Shown here piece by piece: positions 58,501 to 64,000 of a stretch of 64,000 bases of DNA (the first letter of the stretch is position 1; each line of letters starts with the position of its first letter). The notes under the pieces are model-generated. The model was given only the letters and a program-made list of their open reading frames with translations. It was not told the origin of the DNA and made no database searches. A program made the position numbers and the translations under genes. The stretch comes from Kryptolebias marmoratus (taxonomy: Eukaryota; Chordata; Actinopteri; Cyprinodontiformes; Rivulidae), in contig NC_051433.1 in NCBI RefSeq assembly GCF_001649575.2, positions 21,576,576 through 21,640,575 of the forward strand, written 5' to 3'.

Positions 58501-61075
58501 GTGAAAATTAGTAAATGTTGGCATGACAAATAGACATGCTTGACACTAATTTAGAAATTTATGCGAGTTAGGTAAACAACATTTAACACACAACTGTTTT
58601 ACCAAATTTATTACAGTTGTTCAAGTAAGTTTTATATATATATATATAGTTTTAAAACAAACAAAAAGTTCTTGTTAGCTAACTACTGGCACACAATGCA
58701 CCAAAATATAGACGTTAATTCGGGCTGCCTGTAACTCTGATGAATAGTTGTTTATATGAGAAGACGTTGAAGGATTTTTGGTGTTAATATGCAACAAGCA
58801 TCAATCTGTTGACGAATATAAGAGCTCTAATTTTCCAACTTGTAAAAACTGTAACTCACAAGGGCCACTTTTCTATTCATGCTCTGTATCCAGGTTCTGA
58901 CTCTGCTGATAAACTCGGCGTACAAGCCCAGCCGAGTGCTGAGGGAGCTGCAGCTGGATCAGGAGAGCCGCTGGCAAGGCCATGGAGAGATACTCAAAGC
59001 CAAGTAAGGAGACGCACTCAGTAATCCAGAGCTCAGCATACTCGGCTCCTCAGAAAACTTGCTGGAATAGAACAAGTGTTCACAGCTGGCCTATTTAGGG
59101 AGACCTGGTGGAATAAAAACGTACTTGAGGCACACAAAAAAAAGTGGCATCTGCACAATAGAACTCTTGCTTTGACTTCTGATCTGTCTATAAAGGAGTT
59201 ATTTAGCCATTAAACGTAGAGAAAATGTTTGATCCAACAAGTTGAACAGAAGCTGAAGTGATTAAAAACCAACAGACACGTTTTGCTTTTTCTTCCTGAA
59301 AGAGGTTTTATTTTTAACCAAGCATGAAAGATGTGCCACTATTTTTTTTTTTTTTCCTCTAAATGTCAGGTACAAGGGAAAGAGTTACCGAGCCACGGTG
59401 GAAATAGTTCGCACTGCAGACCGGGTGGCAGACTTCTGCAGGAAGACCTGCATCAAACTGGAGTGCTGCCCCAACCTGTTTGGACCACGCATGGTCCTGG
59501 AGCACTGTTCAGAGAACTGCTCTGTCCTCACCAAAACCAAATACAGTACGTGTTTTACAGAACTAAAGGCGGGTTTTAGAGGGAATTCATAAAGTAAAAC
59601 TGTCTGACTGCATTCTTACTTAAAGTGTTGAAGAAATTGTCCATTAAGATGTTGTATCCTTTAAAGCTAGTTTCTTCTTTTCCCTTTTTCTAAGGCTAAA
59701 TCTTTTTTAACAAGAAGTCACATGTGTTGGATTGCACATGTTTCAAATCACTTTGACCCACTTTGCCAGCATATTTATCAGTTCAGTTCTTATTTGGAAT
59801 ATTTATAAGTCTTCTCAGAATAGGCGTTGATTAATTTTTAACTAATGTCAGTGGTATGTTCATTCCATAAGCATTGTTACATGCAGTATTTCACAGAAGG
59901 CATGTTTCTTTCTCACCAGCGTATTACTACGGAAAGAAAAAGAGTAAACGTGTTGGTCGTCCTCCTGGGAGCCAGACCAGTTTAGATAGCAGTGCGAAGA
60001 GGAGAGGAAGAAGGAGGAAGAGGAGGAAGCAGCTCTTTGTCCATAAAAAGAGACGCTCTTCAGCCTCAGTGGACAACACGCCTGCTGGGTCTCCACAGGT
60101 AGAAGACTTCATTAGGCTGTGCACGAAAAGATAAAAATGAACTGTATTTAAACTGTTCTGCTTGTATTTGGCCCTACAGGGCAGTGGAGAAGAGGAAGAT
60201 CTGGATGAAGATGACTCCCTGAGTGAAGACACTGGCTCCGAGATGCAGGATGATCTCCAGGATGATTCTGAACAGTCGGTGGGTAAATCTCAGCCTGCCA
60301 CACCGTCCCCCTCGCCGCCAGCAACACCCAGGCCCTCCCGCAGACGCCGGAAACCCCGCTCCCCGTCCTTCTCTGATGACGAGAACCACCCGCCGTCGCC
60401 CAAGGTAACGGAGGAAACACCTCCCCACTTTCCAGTTTGTAAAGACCTTTAATAACATCGGTAATGTTCTGCTTTAGTGAAACAAAATGGGTTTTTACTG
60501 CTGTTTCACAGGTACTTTAATTCATTTTCAAAAAGCTCTCCAGGTTGTCAGCGAGACTCATCATTTGTGAAATGTTTTGGATCTCAGTTTGTCTAAGTTG
60601 AGAGTTTGCGCCTGCCTCACTGTTCCCGCGTGTCTGCAGACGTCAAAGGTTGAACCTCCTCAGAAGCTGTGTTTGGACACCAGCCCGCTGGAGTGGAGCG
60701 TTTCTGATGTGGTTCGCTTCATCAGGACTACAGACTGTGCACCTCTTGCAAGAATTTTCTTGGATCAGGTAAAAAAAATTAAAATAAAAACAATTCCCAG
60801 ACTAAATATCCATTAAAATATCACTTGAAAGATATAAATGGTCAGATATTCAAACAATTTAATTCATCCAGACAGCAAGATTAAAAACAAATCTTTGTAG
60901 AAACTGCGTCTCAGTTGAAAATGTGTGTTTGTAGGAGATCGACGGGCAGGCGCTGCTGCTGCTGAACCTTCCCACAGTGCAGGAGTGCATGGACCTGAAG
61001 CTGGGACCGGCCATCAAGCTGTGCCACCACATCGAGAGGGTCAAGCTGGCATTTTATCAACAGTTTGCTACGTAG
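49578..61075 (+). CDS. sfmbt1: Scm-like with four MBT domains 1, 20 coding exons, 866 residues
   Basis: Polycomb-related transcriptional repressor that reads histone tails in the nucleus. Exons: 49578-49602, 49695-49789, 49950-50193, 51169-51257, 51880-52132, 52843-52940, 53128-53229, 53954-54113, 54817-54899, 55754-55880, 57023-57136, 57252-57294, 57384-57451, 57553-57692, 58894-59003, 59370-59545, 59920-60098, 60180-60404, 60640-60768, 60935-61075. The frame holds throughout. Domains: MBT1 about 22-122 (DFWCDI), MBT2 130-236, MBT3 245-355, MBT4 363-470 ([12 protein letters not shown]), SLED about 505-640 ([17 protein letters not shown]), AT-hook-like GRPPG 655-659 with a basic run 669-679 (likely NLS), acidic stretch about 703-735, SAM about 793-862. 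Human SFMBT1 is also 866 residues, as recalled. SFMBT2 is less likely given the N-terminus ([12 protein letters not shown]) and length. Confidence 0.95.
50851..50905 (+). pseudogene. Decayed partial copy of sfmbt1 coding exon 3 in intron
   Basis: The sequence from TCGTCACCACATGTAGCCAG through CGAACAATACCAGGA aligns with exon 3 at about 50043-50095 (ATCACCACGTGTGGCCAG ... GGATACCAGGA), with one extra CTG/CTA codon. Translated it gives [19 protein letters not shown] against [18 protein letters not shown] of the exon. No splice signals flank it and only about 55 bases match, so it is a relic rather than a usable exon. Confidence 0.7.
56836..56999 (+). repeat. Interspersed repeat R3, 3' part
   Basis: GTGTGAGTGAGAGC, ATGGTTGCTTGTCTCTACGT, CCTGTGATGCACTTGTGACC, CCCCGCGACC and a GAAAATGGATGTATGGATGG tail are the 3' half of the fish repeat seen at 44388-44690. 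It ends 23 bases before the sfmbt1 exon at 57023. Confidence 0.75.
57693..58893. other. sfmbt1 intron between exons 14 and 15
   Basis: 1.2 kb, AT-rich, with a short TA run near 58631-58648. No further element was recognised. Confidence 0.7.
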
Positions 61076-62230
61076 TTGACGGAGGTTTTTACGGGACACG
61101 GCTGCCTCCTGTTCTGCATATTTCAATCTGAGAAAATGTGGAAGATGTACAGTTTTGATTTGTTTGCTCTTTTTAAAAAAAAAAAAAAACAACAAAAAAC
61201 ACTGGACATTTTAAAGAATCTGTTCAAACCTGGATCTAAGATAGATGAAGCAATTTGTCCTGATCCCCGGGAACAATGAGAGAATCAAGAAAAAAAAAAG
61301 GGGGGGTGTCAAAAACATTTTAAAAGCTCATTGGATGAAGGCACAAAAGAACGGAAGATACTTTGATGCACGAAAGTTTAAGAACCGATGAGCATGAACA
61401 CTTTTATGTAAAAATCTAACCCATTTCCAAGTATTTGCTTTCAAAAAAGGATGGCTATTTAAAATGTAGTTTTCTTTAAGTTAACATTCTGCCCTCTGAG
61501 TTTATCAGTTCCCTCCTCTTTCTTGTCCTGGAGCTAGAGTGAATGAGCATCACTACTGCAACTGTTGATATGTGCATTTGCAATTTCTAGTCTACCTTAT
61601 TTTAAGACTAGGCAAAAATAAGACTTGTTATACTTTGCTCAAGAATATAATGAATCTTCAGTCTCCTGTTGTGGTGGCTTTTGAAACTACAGACAGTTCC
61701 CTCGGGTAAGAACACACTGGAAGCTGTGTCCAATTGTTGCAGTAGCCATGCTTATAAAAAAAAACAACCTGTTTTGGTTTTTCATTTGAGCCAAGTCGGG
61801 TTTGCTTTCCCTCAGAAATCAAGCGAGAAGTTCTATAAACTAAGAACAGCTTTTAAAAAAAAAGGAAATTCCGATTACAGTCACAACACATTGCTGGTAA
61901 TGTGTTGAATTTTAAACATGCAACATATTCTAATTTTCTTAAAAGTACTAAATCTGATATTCTTTTTTAAGAGACCAAATTGTTATTGTCCTACAATAAT
62001 TCAGAGGTTTACAGTGGGGATTCTGGGATGAAAGCACAAGCAAAAACGCGTGCCATTTGGTGGTTTACCACAGTAGGTGTTTGTACATAGTGTACATAAT
62101 TAAATCTTTTAGTGCAACAGGGTGATTTGAAAGAAAAAATATATTGTCTGCATAAGAAGTGTGTAAATGTCCAAATTATTACAGTATATTTGCACAGAAA
62201 AGACCTAAACTTTCATACACAAAGAGTTAA

Positions 62231-62236
62231 AATAAA
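62231..62236 (+). terminator. sfmbt1: Likely sfmbt1 poly(A) signal
   Basis: AATAAA about 1.16 kb after the stop. A second AATAAA lies at 62497-62502. Either would end sfmbt1 within a few hundred bases of the stimate promoter. Confidence 0.45.
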
Positions 62237-62539
62237 GCAACCATTTGAGTCATAACTGGAGTAGTTTTAACAGGCAAGTGCTGTTTTTAAAATGCCTTTG
62301 TAATTTGTTATTTTCATGTAGTGATTTAAATTGTACATGTTTCATTTTGTGTGCGACAGAAACTTGCGTTGTTTGCCGAATTTGCTTGTTAGTTCCGTCA
62401 TTCTTCAAAACAGAACGAATTTATTTGTTGATTGGAGATTATCACCGGTATTTAAAAAAACAAAACAAAAAAAAACAAACAAACGCTGCAATAATTAATA
62501 AAGAAGAATTAAAACGAGACCTGGTTATGTGCTGTGTTT

Positions 62540-63340
62540 TTTCCCAGCATGCAGTTCGCGGCTACGTTCGGGGTCACGTGACCCAGCGCCTGTCAACATG
62601 AGTGGGCACAGTCGGGTAGGGAAGCGGCTGGAGATAGGCGACCTGTGACCCGTTTTCCCCCCTTATATTTTCAGAATAAACACTTATTTTTATTTTTTAT
62701 TATTCTCATAAGCGGCTGTAAGCGCGTCGTTTTGGACGTGAGGGACATTTACCTCCGTCGGCCGAGTTTTAGCTGAACGCGAAGCGGTAGTTCGCGTCGA
62801 GGCTAGCGGGGTGAGTACATGCAGCATCTGTCGCTGGACCCAGTCCGACTCCGGATGTTTTGTCGGGGAGATTCATTCCCGGCTGCTGTGTGCCCCCGAC
62901 ACACCTGAGCGGACCTGTGCCCGGACCCGTCTCTGAGCAGCGGACGCGGCGCGTGTTTTAGCCGCTCCAGCGTTAGCATGTAGGGACGAGTCCCCGGCTA
63001 GAACCAGGACCTGTTCTCCGGCTTTTAAATGTCGTAGCTCTCGTCTCGAGTTGTTGACGCTCCGTCCGTAATTCCCAACCCGTTCGCACAGCTTCACCTC
63101 CCCCTCGGAATTACAGAAGGCAGCTATGGCCGCGTGGACGCGTGACGCCGGAGAATGAGAGCGAGCTTTTTCACACGAGGATGCCGCGGTCTTTCACCGG
63201 AGACTGTCCTGCCTAGCGTCTCCCTGAGCTGACCGGCGTCTACGGGAGAGAGAGAGAGAGACCCCCGAGCTCTCTGCGGGAGGAGCTGTGGATTGTGACA
63301 GCCCCGGTCCTCCGTCTGCGAGCGCCAGGGGGTTGGAAAC
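62540..63340 (+). promoter_or_regulatory. stimate: stimate CpG-island promoter and 5' UTR
   Basis: CpG density rises sharply after 62,550 and stays high to the ATG. A perfect 12-base palindrome GGTCACGTGACC at 62572-62583 contains the GTCACGTGAC E-box recognised by TFEB/MITF/USF-type factors. There is no TATA box. Transcription probably starts between 62,600 and 63,100; the exact site cannot be read. Confidence 0.6.
62572..62583. promoter_or_regulatory. Palindromic E-box (CLEAR-like)
   Basis: GGTCACGTGACC reads the same on both strands. The central GTCACGTGAC fits the CLEAR consensus of lysosome/TFEB targets. Confidence 0.5.
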
Positions 63341-63533
63341 ATGCCCGGCGACGGAGCGCTGGCGAGTTCCGGAGGAGCGGGCTCACCCGCCGTGTCCGTG
63401 GCCAACGTGTCGGTGTCCTCCGGCCCGACCCCGGGGAGCGACAACCGAGGCTGCGAGAACGGCGCCCTGATGGACTCGTTCGGGATCTTCCTGCAGGGCC
63501 TTCTGGCTGTGATGGCTTTCAGCATCCTCATGT
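63341..63533 (+). CDS. stimate: STIMATE (TMEM110), first coding exon only
   Basis: STIMATE is an ER multi-pass protein at ER-plasma-membrane junctions that promotes STIM1 activation and store-operated calcium entry. The exon encodes 64 residues plus one base and ends at a GTGAGT donor (63534). A Gly/Ser-rich N-terminus (1-35, with an N-V-S sequon at 22-24) is followed by C38[17 protein letters not shown], very close to the human [18 protein letters not shown] block as recalled, and the first membrane segment begins at about 46. The ATG has A at -3. The remaining exons lie beyond the window. Confidence 0.88.
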
Positions 63534-64000
63534 GTGAGTGCGGTCGAGACACCTGACGCGATGCTGTTGCTGCTGTTCTCCAATAACAAGTGGATTAATC
63601 AAATGACATATTGATCTCAGCTGGCAGCATCAAAGCCCACCCCTGAAAAGAAACTGATTGCATTACATTTTAATCCTCTGTCACACTGCAAAGGCAGGCT
63701 CCACATGTCAGTAACAGCAGCTGTCGTCCTGGTCTTGTGTCTGTCCAGGTCTCCAAGCAGACCTGTTCATTTCTGGTTGCACCCTCTATGTCAGGGGTGT
63801 CAGACTCCAGGCCTGGAGGCTCCGCTGTCCTGAGAGTTTTAAGTGTTCCTGCTCCAAAACACCTGATTCAAATGGTTTATTTACCTCCTCACCAAATTAT
63901 CAAGTTCTCCAGGAGCACGTCCACAAGTCACACATTTAAAGCAGGTGTTTTAAAGCTAGAACGCATCTAAAACATGCAGGAGAGCGACCCCCCCCCCCCC
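63534..64000. other. stimate first intron (start)
   Basis: Intronic DNA without exons. It holds an incomplete hAT-like MITE from 63791 to the window end. Confidence 0.75.
63791..64000. mobile_element. hAT-like MITE, right end cut by window
   Basis: Begins with the terminal word CAGGGGTGTCAGACTCCAGG, contains CACCTGATTCAAATGG and ends in CTAAAACATGCAGGAGAGCG, the matching inner part of the right terminal repeat. A run of 13 C at the window end interrupts it. It is related to the element at 5505-5660. Confidence 0.65.

Overview
The window reads as nuclear DNA of a bony fish, most likely a teleost. Its four multi-exon genes with GT-AG introns are clear orthologues of vertebrate genes, two vertebrate tRNA-Glu genes are present, and the introns carry interspersed repeats that resemble teleost families. 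There is no prokaryotic gene organisation, no CRISPR array and no recognisable viral gene. All genes were assembled by hand from splice sites and from recalled human orthologues; no database was searched.

Layout, all protein genes on the + strand. (1) About 1-11,314: the 3' part of fgd5, a CDC42 guanine-nucleotide exchange factor (last 14 coding exons, 431 residues: end of DH, PH, FYVE, PH). (2) 11,315-19,680: fgd5 3' UTR and repeat-rich intergenic DNA. (3) About 19,700-38,860: prkcd (protein kinase C delta): a likely CpG-rich promoter with a CRE and a non-coding first exon near 19.7-19.92 kb, an 11.6 kb first intron, then 16 coding exons encoding 668 residues. (4) 38,860-42,640: intergenic, with a CTCF-like motif, a CG-alternating tract, a 300-base assembly gap and CpG-rich DNA. 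(5) About 42,650-62,240: sfmbt1 (four MBT domains, SLED domain, SAM domain): a likely non-coding first exon ending at 42,760 and 20 coding exons encoding 866 residues, the length I recall for human SFMBT1. (6) From about 62,550: the CpG-rich promoter and first coding exon of stimate (TMEM110), which continues beyond the window.

Two identical tRNA-Glu(CTC) genes lie antisense inside fgd5 and prkcd introns. The genes do not form a pathway. fgd5 and prkcd are signalling genes, sfmbt1 is a chromatin repressor, and stimate is an ER regulator of store-operated calcium entry. Their linkage matches human chromosome 3p, where STIMATE, SFMBT1 and PRKCD lie close together and FGD5 lies further away on the same arm.

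The most interesting observations are a decayed partial copy of sfmbt1 coding exon 3 in the following intron, an in-frame alternative acceptor that would add 13 residues to the PKC delta hinge, a NAGNAG acceptor in sfmbt1, three CTCF-like motifs all on the minus strand, the identical intronic tRNA-Glu pair, and a repeat family with inverted-repeat ends present in at least six copies. I found no new multi-gene system.
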